Below, in pieces: positions 18,407-26,741 of a DNA stretch of 64,000 nt. The first letter of the stretch is position 1; each line of letters starts with the position of its first letter. The position numbers and the translations under genes are program-made. The notes under the pieces were generated by a model. That model searched no databases. It was not told the DNA's origin and was given only the letters and a program-made list of their open reading frames with translations. The stretch spans positions 1 through 64,000 of the forward strand of contig NZ_QICJ01000007.1 of the NCBI RefSeq assembly GCF_003201105.1. The letters are read 5' to 3'. Source of the DNA: Dyella sp. AtDHG13. GTDB taxonomy: Bacteria > Pseudomonadota > Gammaproteobacteria > Xanthomonadales > Rhodanobacteraceae.

Positions 18407-19660
18407 ATGCTCTATCAGATCCACGAGTGGCAGCGCGCCTTCCTCGGCCCCATGAGCCACTACGCCGAAGCCAGCGCCAAGATGCTGAGCGACGCCACCA
18501 GCCCCATGTCCCACCTGCCCGGCGCCCAGCGCCTGGCCGCCGGCTATGAGCTGCTGCACCGCCTGGGCAAGGAATACGAGAAGCCGGCCTTCGGCCTGAC
18601 CCAGGTCACCTCGCACGGGCAGGACATCGCTGTGATCGAGCGCGTGGTGCTCGACAAGCCGTTCTGCCAGCTCAAGCGCTTCAAGCGCTTCAGCGACGAT
18701 CCGGACACCATCGAACGGCTGAAGGGCGAACCGACCGTACTGGTCGTGGCGCCGCTGTCCGGCCACCACGCCACGTTGCTGCGCGATACCGTGCGCACCC
18801 TGCTGCAGGACCACAAGGTGTACATCACCGACTGGGTCGACGCACGCATGGTGCCGGCCAGCGAGGGCGCGTTCCATCTCGATGACTACGTGGCGTACAT
18901 CGAGGAATTCATCCGCCACATCGGCGCCGAGAAGCTGCACGTCATTTCCGTGTGCCAACCCACCGTGCCGGTGCTGGCCGCCGTCTCGCTGATGGCCGCG
19001 CGCGGCGAAACCACCCCACTCAGCATGACCATGATGGGCGGCCCGATCGAACCGCGCAGCAACCCCACCGGCGTGAACAACCTCGCCACCACCCGCCCGC
19101 TCAGCTGGTTCCGCGGCAACGTGATCCACACCGTGCCGCCGAACTATCCCGGCAGCGGCCGCGAGGTCTACCCCGGCTTCCTGCAGCACGCCGGCTTCAT
19201 TGCCATGAACCCGGGCCGCCACCTCAATTCCCACTGGGATTTCTACGAGAACCTGCTGCGCGGCGACCAGGACGACGCCGAAGCGCACCGCAAGTTCTAC
19301 GACGAATACAACGCCGTGCTCGACATGCCCGCCGAGTACTACCTCGACACCATCTCCACCGTGTTCCAGCAGTTCCTGCTGCCGCGCGGCCTGTGGGATG
19401 TGTCAGGCGAACGCGTGAAGCCCTCCGCCATCAAGACCACCGCCCTGCTCACCGTCGAAGGCGAACTGGACGACATCTCCGGCATCGGCCAGACCGAAGC
19501 CGCCCACGACCTGTGCAGCGGCATCGCCCCGGATCGCCGCCAACACCTTGTGGTCGACGGTGCCGGTCACTACGGCATCTTCAGCGGGCGACGCTGGCGG
19601 CAGATGGTGTATCCGCAGGTGCGGGAGTTCATTCGCAGGTTTGATGCGAAGGTGGGGTGA
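18407..19660 (+). CDS. phaZ: intracellular polyhydroxyalkanoate (PHB) depolymerase
   Basis: Mobilises stored polyhydroxybutyrate granules in the cytoplasm. This 417-residue alpha/beta-hydrolase matches the Ralstonia eutropha PhaZ1 type. The nucleophile box is VCQPTVP, with Cys183 in place of Ser; Asp355 (ELDDISG) and His388 (GAGHYG) stand at the same residue numbers as the published Cys183-Asp355-His388 triad of R. eutropha PhaZ1 (recalled from the literature). The C-terminal PHB_depo_C part (ISGIGQTEAAHDLC) is intact. A -10-like TAAGAT lies 29 nt before ATG 18407. No phaC or phasin is nearby in the window, so polymer synthesis must be encoded elsewhere or the enzyme acts on another acyl ester. 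Confidence 0.9.
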   Translation: MLYQIHEWQRAFLGPMSHYAEASAKMLSDATSPMSHLPGAQRLAAGYELLHRLGKEYEKPAFGLTQVTSHGQDIAVIERVVLDKPFCQLKRFKRFSDDPDTIERLKGEPTVLVVAPLSGHHATLLRDTVRTLLQDHKVYITDWVDARMVPASEGAFHLDDYVAYIEEFIRHIGAEKLHVISVCQPTVPVLAAVSLMAARGETTPLSMTMMGGPIEPRSNPTGVNNLATTRPLSWFRGNVIHTVPPNYPGSGREVYPGFLQHAGFIAMNPGRHLNSHWDFYENLLRGDQDDAEAHRKFYDEYNAVLDMPAEYYLDTISTVFQQFLLPRGLWDVSGERVKPSAIKTTALLTVEGELDDISGIGQTEAAHDLCSGIAPDRRQHLVVDGAGHYGIFSGRRWRQMVYPQVREFIRRFDAKVG

Positions 19661-19721
19661 GGGGTTTGGGGTTCTGCTTTGCGGTGGCGAGGGAGCAACC
19701 CGCCACATGCTTTCATAAGAG

Positions 19722-19750
19722 CCGTCATTCCTGCGAAGGCAGGAATCCAG
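19722..19750. repeat. single REP unit
   Basis: CCGTCATTCC-TGCGAAGGCA-GGAATCCAG: one hairpin unit of the REP family with an ATTCC/GGAAT stem, without the usual inverted partner nearby. Confidence 0.7.
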
Positions 19751-19795
19751 TGACTTTGCTTTTGGTTGTCGCGTTACGGTGATGGGCGCCTTCGT

Positions 19796-19905
19796 GCGTT
19801 CCCGCGACCGGGCCGCCTACGCGGCGGGCGTTTCGATCGTCTGCCGACGCTCGAGTCACTTTTCTTTTGCTGGCCCAAAAGAAAAGTAACCCAAAGAAAA
19901 TGGCC
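19796..19905. repeat. diverged inverted partial copy of the long repeat
   Basis: Read on the minus strand, this stretch gives the same order of blocks as 452-545 in copy A: a CTTTGGGTTACTTTTCTTTTGGGC segment, AAAAGAAAAGTGAC, then CGCCCGCCGCGTAGGCGGC and GGTCGCGGGA. It is diverged but collinear, so it is a third member of the family in opposite orientation to copy B just downstream. Confidence 0.65.
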
Positions 19906-20172
19906 TTCAAGGCCAACGCCCGTAGCATTCCGTAGGGATAAGCCCGAACGGGTGAGGTGCGTTGTGGCTTGGCAACCTTCGCCGCTACACAGCGGGTAGT
20001 TCGGAGCGCTTCGCAACGCGCCGGGGCGCAGAGGGCTTAGAGCAGCGTGCGCTACGCTTTCCGATCGCTGAGGCTAGGTAAAGTGGACGCTACGCTTCCC
20101 TACCCGCGAGGAGAACTCGCCGCCTTGCGGCAAGCCATTTCCGTAGCGTGCCGCTTAACTTCCTCAGCACGT

Positions 20173-20825
20173 TCCAACACGGCACCTCACTCCTGCCTTT
20201 GGAGCTGATTCAAATTTCGCGTGTATGCACATTTTCCCTCACCGTCATCCCCGCGAAAGCGGGAGGCGCTTGATCAACAGCCGAATGGCTGGTCATCCAG
20301 CGACTTTACGCGCTACGAGATGGCTTAAAGGCACTGGATCCCCGCCTTCGCGGGGATGACGGTGAGGGAATGGAGCTGCTTCGGAGATTTTGAATGCGCT
20401 TCAACGCAGGCGCTCCGCGCCTGCCGCGACGCAATGTGCCGCGCAGCGGCACGAGCCGTCGGCTCTCGCTCTTGATCTTCCGGGTCCCCGTATGAGGCGG
20501 CGGGCGGGTGGAGATCAGGCCCCGCAGGGGTGCCTGGCATGGATGCCAGGCACTTTTCGTCGGGGCAGGATGCCCCGTCGAAAAGCCCGGAACCCGTCCG
20601 CGTACCTATCGGGCTTCAGCCCGATAGGCGCCGATTCCGGGGGGCCCTTCTCTTTGGTTACTTTCTCTTGGGCAAACAAGAGAAAGTGACCCGGACCGCG
20701 GCAGCGGTTCGGAACGCCCGCCGCGTAGGCGGCCAAATCGCGGGAGCGCCAAAAAGTGCCGATGACCTCTATGCGATAACCGACCACTACCGAAACTGGA
20801 TCCCGGCCTGCGCCGGGATGACAGC
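20173..20825. repeat. long dispersed intergenic repeat, copy B
   Basis: Same orientation and content as 1-625. The REP pair inside is altered (20236-20368): the left unit carries an extra GGCGCTTGATCAACAGCCG-type stretch, as in the gap after cstA-ybdD. From about 20412 onward it is almost identical to copy A. The differences seen are A/G near 225 versus 20425, A/G in GGGCAGAATG/GGGCAGGATG, and CCTACG/CCTGCG near the end. Confidence 0.85.
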
Positions 20826-20872
20826 TAAAGCGGGATGACGGCTAAAGGATGAAACCCAGAGGCGAGTACCCG

Positions 20873-20910
20873 CCCCTCACCCCAACCCTCTCCCCAGAAG
20901 GGAGAGGGAG
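20873..20910. repeat. CCCTCACCCC/GGGAGAGGG hairpin element, second copy
   Basis: Counterpart of 652-689, again placed just beyond the long repeat. It ends about 20 nt before the stop codon of the threonine aldolase gene. Confidence 0.6.
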
Positions 20911-20930
20911 AAAGCCAGCCCCCGCCGAAC

Positions 20931-21947
20931 TCACCCCACAAAAAACTCCCGAAACGCCCCCACCACCCGCGCCACGCCCTCATCATCCACATCCAGATGC
21001 GTCACCAACCTCAACGTCGGCAAATACCCGATGCTGATGCGAATGCCCGCCCCCCGCAAATGGACGTCCAATTCGCGCAGCCGATCCGCCGGCACGCCGA
21101 TGAATACCATGTTGGTGTACTGCCCCAGCAGCTTAACGCCGGGCACATCGCTCAAGCCCGCCGCCAACGTCGCCGCGCGCGCGTGGTCCTCCGCCAGGCG
21201 ATCGACGTGATGATCCAGCGCGTACTGCGCCGCCGCGGCGAGCATGCCGGCCTGTCGCCAGCCGCCGCCGGCGACTTTTTTCCAGCGGCGGGCCTTTTCG
21301 ATCAAGGCCGACGAGCCCACCAGCACCGAGCCCACCGGCGCGCCCAACCCCTTGGACAGGCACACCGACACGCTGTCGAAGTATTGGGTGATCTCGCGTG
21401 CAGGCACGCCGCAGGCGACGGCGGCGTTGAACAGGCGCGCGCCATCGAGGTGCAGCCCGAGCCCGCGTTCGCGCGCGAAGTCCCGTGCGGCGCTCAGGTA
21501 ATCCAGAGGCAGCACCCGGCCGTGCCAGGTGTTTTCCAGCGCCAGCAGGCGCGTGCGGGCGAAATGCGGGTCCACCGGCTTGATCGCGGCGGCCACCTTG
21601 TCCAGCGGCAGGGTGCCGTCCACGTCGTGCGGAATCGGCTGCGGCTGGATGGACCCCAGCACGGCCGCGCCGCCGCCCTCGAACTTGTACGTGTGCGCAT
21701 CGGCGCCGACCAGATATTCATCGCCGCGTTCGCAATGCGACATCAGCGCCACCAGGTTCGACTGCGTGCCCGTGGGCACGAACAGGCCGGCCTCGAAACC
21801 GAGGTCGGCGGCGAGGCGTTCCTGCAGGGCGTTCACGGTGGGATCTTCGCCGTACACGTCGTCGCCCACGGCGGCATCGAGCATGGCGGCGCGCATGGCT
21901 GGCGTGGGGCGGGTGACGGTGTCGCTGCGCAGGTCGATCAGGTCCAC
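20931..21947 (-). CDS. ltaE: low-specificity L-threonine aldolase
   Basis: PLP enzyme cleaving L-threonine/allo-threonine to glycine and acetaldehyde. It has 338 residues and begins [14 protein letters not shown], the classical family start. The PLP lysine is Lys199 in [11 protein letters not shown], two residues later than Lys197 of E. coli LtaE because of a two-residue N-terminal extension. [13 protein letters not shown] supplies the Asp/Arg cofactor contacts, and the C-terminus (FREFFVG) is complete. The longer reading frame runs upstream without similarity, so I use GTG 21947; no strong ribosome-binding site was seen. The gene is divergent from the ABC exporter. I looked for a glycine riboswitch in the 148-nt upstream gap and saw none. 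Confidence 0.93.
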   Translation of the reverse strand: MDLIDLRSDTVTRPTPAMRAAMLDAAVGDDVYGEDPTVNALQERLAADLGFEAGLFVPTGTQSNLVALMSHCERGDEYLVGADAHTYKFEGGGAAVLGSIQPQPIPHDVDGTLPLDKVAAAIKPVDPHFARTRLLALENTWHGRVLPLDYLSAARDFARERGLGLHLDGARLFNAAVACGVPAREITQYFDSVSVCLSKGLGAPVGSVLVGSSALIEKARRWKKVAGGGWRQAGMLAAAAQYALDHHVDRLAEDHARAATLAAGLSDVPGVKLLGQYTNMVFIGVPADRLRELDVHLRGAGIRISIGYLPTLRLVTHLDVDDEGVARVVGAFREFFVG

Positions 21948-22095
21948 AGGTAGAGTCCGCTGGAAGAAACAGAACGGAAGCTTGATCGCTGGCCACGTCC
22001 CAGACAAGACCCGCTGACGCGCCACGCCAGCATGGGCTAGCCTTGCCGAACGGTCTCCGCGCGGCGCGGGGACGCGAGCCGACCGGAGCTGCGGC

Positions 22096-23862
22096 ATGTC
22101 GTTTCTGCGTCTCTATCTTCGCGTCATCGGCCTGCTGGCGCCGGAACGGAAGCTGGCCATTACGCTGGCGCTGGCCAACCTGGCGCTGGCGGGCGTGTTT
22201 TTTCTCGAACCCGTGCTGTTCGGCCGCGTGGTGGATGCGCTGGGCAGCACGCACGCCGGCGACGCGCCTCGCCTGATCGCCCTGTGGGCCGGCGTGGGTT
22301 TTGCCGGCGTGCTGGCGAACGTGTGGGTATCGCTGCATGCGGATCGCCTGGCGCATCGGCGCCGGCTGGCCGCCATTGCGCTGTTCTTCGAGCACGCCGC
22401 GTCCATGCCGATGTCTTTCCACGGCGAATATCACACCGGGCGGCTCTCGCGCATCATGAATGTCGGCGTGAGCAACCTGTTCAACCTGTGGCTGAGCTTC
22501 TTCCGCGAACACCTGGCGACGCTGCTGTCGATCATCGTGATGGTGCCGGTGGCCTTGTGGCTCAACTGGAAGCTGGCGCTGCTGATGATCGCCTTGCTGT
22601 TGTGCTTTTCCGTGTTCAATGCCATCGCCGTGCAGCGCACGCACAAGGCGCAGGGCGAGGTGGAAGAGCTGCATCACGAGATCGCCACGCGCGCGGGCGA
22701 TGTGTTCGGCAACGTGACGGTGGTGCAGAGCTTCACCCGGCTCGCCGCGGAATCGCGCGCGCTGCACGAGCTGATGACGCGCACGCTCAATGCGCAGTAT
22801 CCCGTGCTGCGCGGCTGGGCGATCCTGTCGGTGCTCAACCGCGCGGCGAGCACGCTGACCATCGTGGCGATCTTTGCCGTGGGCGCGGCGCTGCATGCGC
22901 GTGGCGAGATCAGCGTGGGCGGCATCGTGAGCTTCGTCGGCTTCTCGATGCTGCTGATCGGGCGGCTGGAGCAGTTCGCCACCTTCCTGTCGAACCTGTT
23001 CTTCCAGTCGCAATCGCTGCGTGATTTCTTCACCGTGCTGGATCGCCAGTCGGAGATCGCGGATCGTCCCGGCGCACTCGCCCTGCCCCGCGTCACGGGC
23101 GAGGTTGTGTTCGAGCACGTGAGCTTCGGCTACGACCCGGTGCAGCCGGCGCTGCACGACCTGAACTTCCGCGCGCCGCCGGGCAGCACGATCGCCCTGG
23201 TGGGACCGACCGGCGCGGGCAAGAGCACGGCGCTCAGCCTGCTGTATCGCGCCTACGACCCGAGCGCCGGGCGCGTCACCGTGGACGGCCACGACGTGCG
23301 CGATGTCACGCTGGAATCGCTGCGCAGGAACATCGGCGTGGTGTTCCAGGATGCGGGCATGTTCTATCGCTCGATCCTGGACAACCTGCGCGTGGGCAAC
23401 CCCGAAGCCGATCCCGGCCAGATCGAAGCCGCCGTCGCGGCGGCCGAGGCCGCCACCTTCATCGCGCGCAAGCCCGAGGGGCTGGAAACATTGGTAGCCG
23501 AACGCGGCCGCTCGCTGTCCGGCGGCGAGCGTCAGCGACTGGCAATTGCGCGCGCGATGCTCAAGGACGCGCCCATCCTGATACTCGACGAGGCGACCAG
23601 CGCATTGGACAACGCCACCGAGGCGCGCATCCAGCGCGCGCTGGACCGGCTTACCGTGGGTCGCACCACTTTCGTGATCGCGCATCGATTGTCCACCGTG
23701 CGCAATGCGGACCTGATCCTCGTGCTCGACCAGGGCCGGCTGGTGGAACAAGGGCGCTACAGCGAACTGATCGCACAGGACGGCTTGTTCGCGCGGCTGG
23801 CGCAGGAGGGCCAGTTCGCGGCGGATGCCTCGCCGCAGGACGAACCTTCAGACGGCGAGTGA
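22096..23862 (+). CDS. ABC exporter, fused permease-ATPase, NdvA/MsbA-like glucan exporter family
   Basis: A half-transporter of 588 residues: six membrane helices in residues 1-310, then an ATPase domain with Walker A GPTGAGKS, the Q-loop ([13 protein letters not shown]), signature LSGGERQR, Walker [13 protein letters not shown] and the H-loop AHRLS. The sequence style ([19 protein letters not shown]..., [12 protein letters not shown]) is close to the ChvA/NdvA cyclic beta-1,2-glucan exporters of rhizobia and agrobacteria; MsbA-type lipid export is the alternative. No glucan synthase (ndvB) is in the window. GGAG at 22086-22089 stands 7-8 nt before the ATG. Its 3' end overlaps the convergent small ORF by 15 nt. 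Confidence 0.88.
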   Translation: MSFLRLYLRVIGLLAPERKLAITLALANLALAGVFFLEPVLFGRVVDALGSTHAGDAPRLIALWAGVGFAGVLANVWVSLHADRLAHRRRLAAIALFFEHAASMPMSFHGEYHTGRLSRIMNVGVSNLFNLWLSFFREHLATLLSIIVMVPVALWLNWKLALLMIALLLCFSVFNAIAVQRTHKAQGEVEELHHEIATRAGDVFGNVTVVQSFTRLAAESRALHELMTRTLNAQYPVLRGWAILSVLNRAASTLTIVAIFAVGAALHARGEISVGGIVSFVGFSMLLIGRLEQFATFLSNLFFQSQSLRDFFTVLDRQSEIADRPGALALPRVTGEVVFEHVSFGYDPVQPALHDLNFRAPPGSTIALVGPTGAGKSTALSLLYRAYDPSAGRVTVDGHDVRDVTLESLRRNIGVVFQDAGMFYRSILDNLRVGNPEADPGQIEAAVAAAEAATFIARKPEGLETLVAERGRSLSGGERQRLAIARAMLKDAPILILDEATSALDNATEARIQRALDRLTVGRTTFVIAHRLSTVRNADLILVLDQGRLVEQGRYSELIAQDGLFARLAQEGQFAADASPQDEPSDGE

Positions 23863-24084
23863 TGGACCCGTCGGCACGCCGGGGCGCAAGCGATCCCTTC
23901 TCGCGTTGACCGCCCGGAACAGCTGCGCGGCCTCGTCGCGTGAATGGATTTCCCTGCCGTCCGACAGGCGCACGTGCGCGCGTATGCCATTGCCGCCGGA
24001 TACATCCACCACTTCGCGGATGTCGCTGATGATGACGACCGACACGAAATGCTTGCGGCCGGCGTGGTCCGTAATTTTTATCAT
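23848..24084 (-). CDS. small FlbD-like protein, hypothetical
   Basis: A 78-residue ORF starting at ATG 24084 (MIKITDHAGRKHF), preceded by GGGA at 7 nt. The layout, MIKIT...IREV...GxRAHVRLSDGREIHSRDEAAQLFRAVNA, recalls FlbD and other small proteins that begin MIKLT and carry an ITLxDG(K/R)xxxVxES hairpin; this is a pattern resemblance only. A longer version from 24207 is open but has no recognisable start region. It overlaps the end of the ABC gene by 15 nt on the opposite strand. Coding status is uncertain; the gap 24085-24307 shows nothing else. Confidence 0.45.
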   Translation of the reverse strand: MIKITDHAGRKHFVSVVIISDIREVVDVSGGNGIRAHVRLSDGREIHSRDEAAQLFRAVNARRDRLRPGVPTGPSLAV

Positions 24085-24307
24085 CGTGATTCCCGAGGGC
24101 CGCGCGTGCGTGACGCGCTCCAGGCCCATGCCATTGATCCAGGACACTGACGGGAAAATCACCGGAACGATGCGGAACGAGCGCTGCCGGATGCGCTTCC
24201 ACTCCACACGTAACGGCCCCAGCCAAACGCCAGGGCGAATCTAACTACACACGATGGCCGCCCTGCCACGGCAATTGTCTTACTTCGTTGTGGGCAGGCG
24301 CGCCATT

Positions 24308-24332
24308 CGCCGCCGCATGCAACGCGGCGGCG
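24308..24332 (-). terminator. GC stem-loop immediately after lptG
   Basis: CGCCGCCGC (24308-24316) and GCGGCGGCG (24324-24332) form a 9-bp stem with a 7-nt loop, 1-2 nt past the lptG stop codon. No T-run follows on the minus strand, so termination may be Rho-aided. Confidence 0.45.
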
Positions 24333-24333
24333 C

Positions 24334-25434
24334 TTATCCGTGCTTGCGGAAGTAGACCCAGGCGATGACCGCAAGGATGACCGCGGGTAGCAGGTTGGCC
24401 ACCAGCGGCGGCACGCCGTACACGGTGCCGAAGTTGACCATGGCCTTTTGCAGGAAATACCAGCCGATGGCCAGCAGCATACCGATGAACATGCGCTTGC
24501 CCAGACCGCCGGAACGCAGCGTGCCGAACGAGAACGGCATGGCCAGCAGCACCAGCACCAGCACGTTGACCGGATACAGCGCGCGCGTCCAGAACGCGGA
24601 GGCATACACGCCCGGGTTCTGGCCGTTCTGCTCCAGGTAGGCGATGTTGCGCCGCAGGTCGCGCATGGGCAGGTATTGCGGCTGGATCACCGACTGCTCC
24701 AGCACCTGCGGATTGAGCCTGGAATCCCACGTCTGGCTGTCCGCCGTGTGGGAGTGCGTGCCCGCTTCGTCGAGCGTGGTGCTGCGCACCTTGCTCATCA
24801 CCCACTGGTGGCCGTCGTGCTCGGCGGTCTGCGCCCAGTCGAAGCGCGTCACCTGTCCATCCGGCGTGAGCGTGAACACGCGCACGTCGAGCAATTGCAC
24901 GGTGGTGTGCGTGGCGGTGCGCTTGGCCACCCAGCCCTTTGCGTTGATCACGCGCTCGCCATCGCGCGCCCATAGGCCCGATGCGCCGCCCAGGCCCACG
25001 TTGTTCGACTTCAGGCGCAGTTGCATGGCCTGCGCCTGCTGGTCGCCCCACGGCGCCGCGGTTTCGCCCAGGATCACCACGCCGGCCACGAGGATCGCCA
25101 CCACGCCCACCGCCGACGCCGCGATGCGCAGCTTGGACAAACCGCAGGCGCGCAGCGCGGTCAGTTCGTTGGTGGCGGCCAGGCCGCCCAGGCCGAGCAG
25201 TCCGCCGATGAGCGCGGCATTGCCGAACATTTCGTACAGGCGGCGCGGGAACGTGACCAGCACGTACACCACGGCGTTGGTCACCGTGTAGCCGTTCTTG
25301 CCCACGTTGCCGAGCTGGCGCAGGAACTGGAACACCGCGTCCAGGCCGGTGATGACCAGCCACACGGTAAGCAGCGAGCCCAGCACCGTGGTGCCGACCA
25401 GCCAGTCGACGCGACGAATGCGCAAGGAAGCCAT
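24334..25434 (-). CDS. lptG: LPS export ABC transporter permease LptG
   Basis: Inner-membrane permease of the LptB2FG complex, which extracts lipopolysaccharide and feeds the LptC-LptA bridge. It has 366 residues: three N-terminal helices (VGTTVLGSLLTVWLVITGL and following), a coupling segment FGNAALIGGLLGLGGLAATNELTALRACGLSKLRI typical of LptF/LptG, a periplasmic beta-jellyroll (about 125-260), and three C-terminal helices (ALYPVNVLVLVLLAMPFSFG, GKRMFIGMLLAIGWYFLQKA, VANLLPAVILAVIAWVYF). The reading frame is open into lptF, but ATG 25434 shares one base with the lptF stop (TGATG), the usual coupling. Confidence 0.95.
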   Translation of the reverse strand: MASLRIRRVDWLVGTTVLGSLLTVWLVITGLDAVFQFLRQLGNVGKNGYTVTNAVVYVLVTFPRRLYEMFGNAALIGGLLGLGGLAATNELTALRACGLSKLRIAASAVGVVAILVAGVVILGETAAPWGDQQAQAMQLRLKSNNVGLGGASGLWARDGERVINAKGWVAKRTATHTTVQLLDVRVFTLTPDGQVTRFDWAQTAEHDGHQWVMSKVRSTTLDEAGTHSHTADSQTWDSRLNPQVLEQSVIQPQYLPMRDLRRNIAYLEQNGQNPGVYASAFWTRALYPVNVLVLVLLAMPFSFGTLRSGGLGKRMFIGMLLAIGWYFLQKAMVNFGTVYGVPPLVANLLPAVILAVIAWVYFRKHG

Positions 25435-26537
25435 CACGCACCTGCCTTGCGCGGTTTGCGCGCGGAGTACTGGTTCTGGAACATGCGCGCGGCGACAAGG
25501 AACACGATCACCGTGATCACCCACATGGGGAACGAGTGATGCCAGTGGCCCTTGATGATCTGACCGCGGCAGATCGCCAGCAGCAGGTAGTAGAAGTAGA
25601 ACGTGAGGATGGCCAGGAACAGGCGGCCGAAGCGCGGCTCGCGCGGGCTCTGGCGCGATAGCGGCAAGGCCAGCGCCAGCAGCACCAGGGTCATGAACGG
25701 CGCGATGGTGCGCCAGGCGAACTCCGCGCGCGTGTCCGGGTTTTCGGTGCGCAGCAGCTGGCCCAGCGTCATCGAATGGGCGGGATCTTCTTCGTCGGTG
25801 TCGGACTGGATGCTGTCCAGCGAGGCGTCGTTGCGCTCGTATTTCATCTTGCGCCAGTTGTCCGCGCCCAGCGGAATGTCGTACTGGAAGCCGTTCCACA
25901 GCGCCAGGAAGCGGCCGCTGCCGTCGGTTTCCTGATAGAGCTGGCCGTGCTTGCCCGTCACCAGCTTGATGTGCGGCACGTTGTCCCGGCCGGTGCGCTC
26001 GGTGGCGATGAAGGTGTTGCCCAGCGTGCTGCCGTCGCGGCTCAGTTCATCCACGAAGATGATGCCGCCCTTGCCCGGTAGCGAGGTGAAGCGGCCCGCG
26101 TCCAGGCCCGCGGCGATCACCGAGCGGTTGGCCGCGGCCACCAGCTGGTCGGAGGTACGCGCCGCCCAGGGACCGAGCCACATCGACACCGTGCCCACCG
26201 TGATCGCCACGATCACCGCCAGGATGCTGATCGGGCGCAGCAGGCCCTTGGCGCCCATGCCGGACGAGGCCAGCACGTGCATCTCGCTCTCGCGGTACAT
26301 GCGGCCCAGGCCGTTGAGCACGCCCAGGAAGGCCGCCAGCGGCAGCAGCGTGGAGAGGCCGTCCAGCATGTTCAGGCCCAGCACCTGGAACATCACGCTG
26401 GCCGGAAAGCTGCCGTTCGCCACCTGCTGCAGCACGTGCGCAAACGAGGTGCCGGCCATGACGGCCAGCAGCACGATGGCGGTGGCGGCGATGGTTTGCG
26501 CCAGCTCACGCAGGAAATAACGATCGAGGATGCTCAG
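25434..26537 (-). CDS. lptF: LPS export ABC transporter permease LptF, probable CTG start
   Basis: Partner permease of LptG. ATG/GTG-only reading starts the frame at GTG 26474 (MLLAVMAGTSFAHVL), which would cut off half of helix 1. Reading upstream gives LSILDRYFLREL-AQTIAATAIVLLAVMAG, the normal LptF N-terminus, beginning with CTG at 26537-26535. GAGG stands 7 nt before that CTG and an in-frame TGA lies three codons upstream, so no ATG, GTG or TTG is available. With the CTG the protein has 367 residues, as expected. Seen are LGLNMLDGLSTLLPLAAFLGVLNGLGRMYRESEMHVLASSGM, the periplasmic domain, and C-terminal helices near TIAPFMTLVLLALALPLS. Divergent from pepA. Confidence 0.93.
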   Translation of the reverse strand: MSILDRYFLRELAQTIAATAIVLLAVMAGTSFAHVLQQVANGSFPASVMFQVLGLNMLDGLSTLLPLAAFLGVLNGLGRMYRESEMHVLASSGMGAKGLLRPISILAVIVAITVGTVSMWLGPWAARTSDQLVAAANRSVIAAGLDAGRFTSLPGKGGIIFVDELSRDGSTLGNTFIATERTGRDNVPHIKLVTGKHGQLYQETDGSGRFLALWNGFQYDIPLGADNWRKMKYERNDASLDSIQSDTDEEDPAHSMTLGQLLRTENPDTRAEFAWRTIAPFMTLVLLALALPLSRQSPREPRFGRLFLAILTFYFYYLLLAICRGQIIKGHWHHSFPMWVITVIVFLVAARMFQNQYSARKPRKAGA

Positions 26538-26620
26538 AACCGGTCCTCACGCACGGGCAGGCCCGCGCGGGCGCGCAGGCGGGGAAACAGCAGTGAAGTG
26601 TACGGGCTGGCGGCCTGTTC

Positions 26621-26649
26621 TTGGGGACTGTTTCTCGACATGCGATAAG
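26621..26649 (+). promoter_or_regulatory. putative promoter of pepA
   Basis: TTGGGG (26621-26626), a 17-nt spacer and GATAAG (26644-26649), with TGC just before the -10 (extended -10 type). It lies about 93 nt before the pepA ATG. Matches to consensus are moderate. Confidence 0.35.
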
Positions 26650-26741
26650 ATGAAGGGCTTGGCGCCGCCCCGACCCTGGGCGCGGCAAACCCCAAGTCTA
26701 GCCTGTCCGACCCTTTCCGGACCTTTCTGCAGGACATCTCC

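Larger units (their letters stand above)
19661..20930. other. 1.27-kb gene-free repeat island
   Basis: Between phaZ and the convergent threonine aldolase lies 1270 nt of repeats only: a single REP unit (19722-19750), an inverted diverged copy of part of the long repeat (about 19796-19905), about 250 nt without recognisable content (19906-20172), the full long repeat copy B (20173-20825), and a CCCTCACCCC hairpin element (20873-20910). I see no transposase remnant, and the ORFs here are translations of repeats. Confidence 0.8.

Noticed and set aside
19661-20930. Degenerate insertion sequence
   Set aside because: No transposase fragment, no terminal inverted repeats or target duplication recognised by reading; described as repeats only.
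21948-22095. Glycine or threonine-type riboswitch before ltaE
   Set aside because: No conserved aptamer core found on the minus strand.
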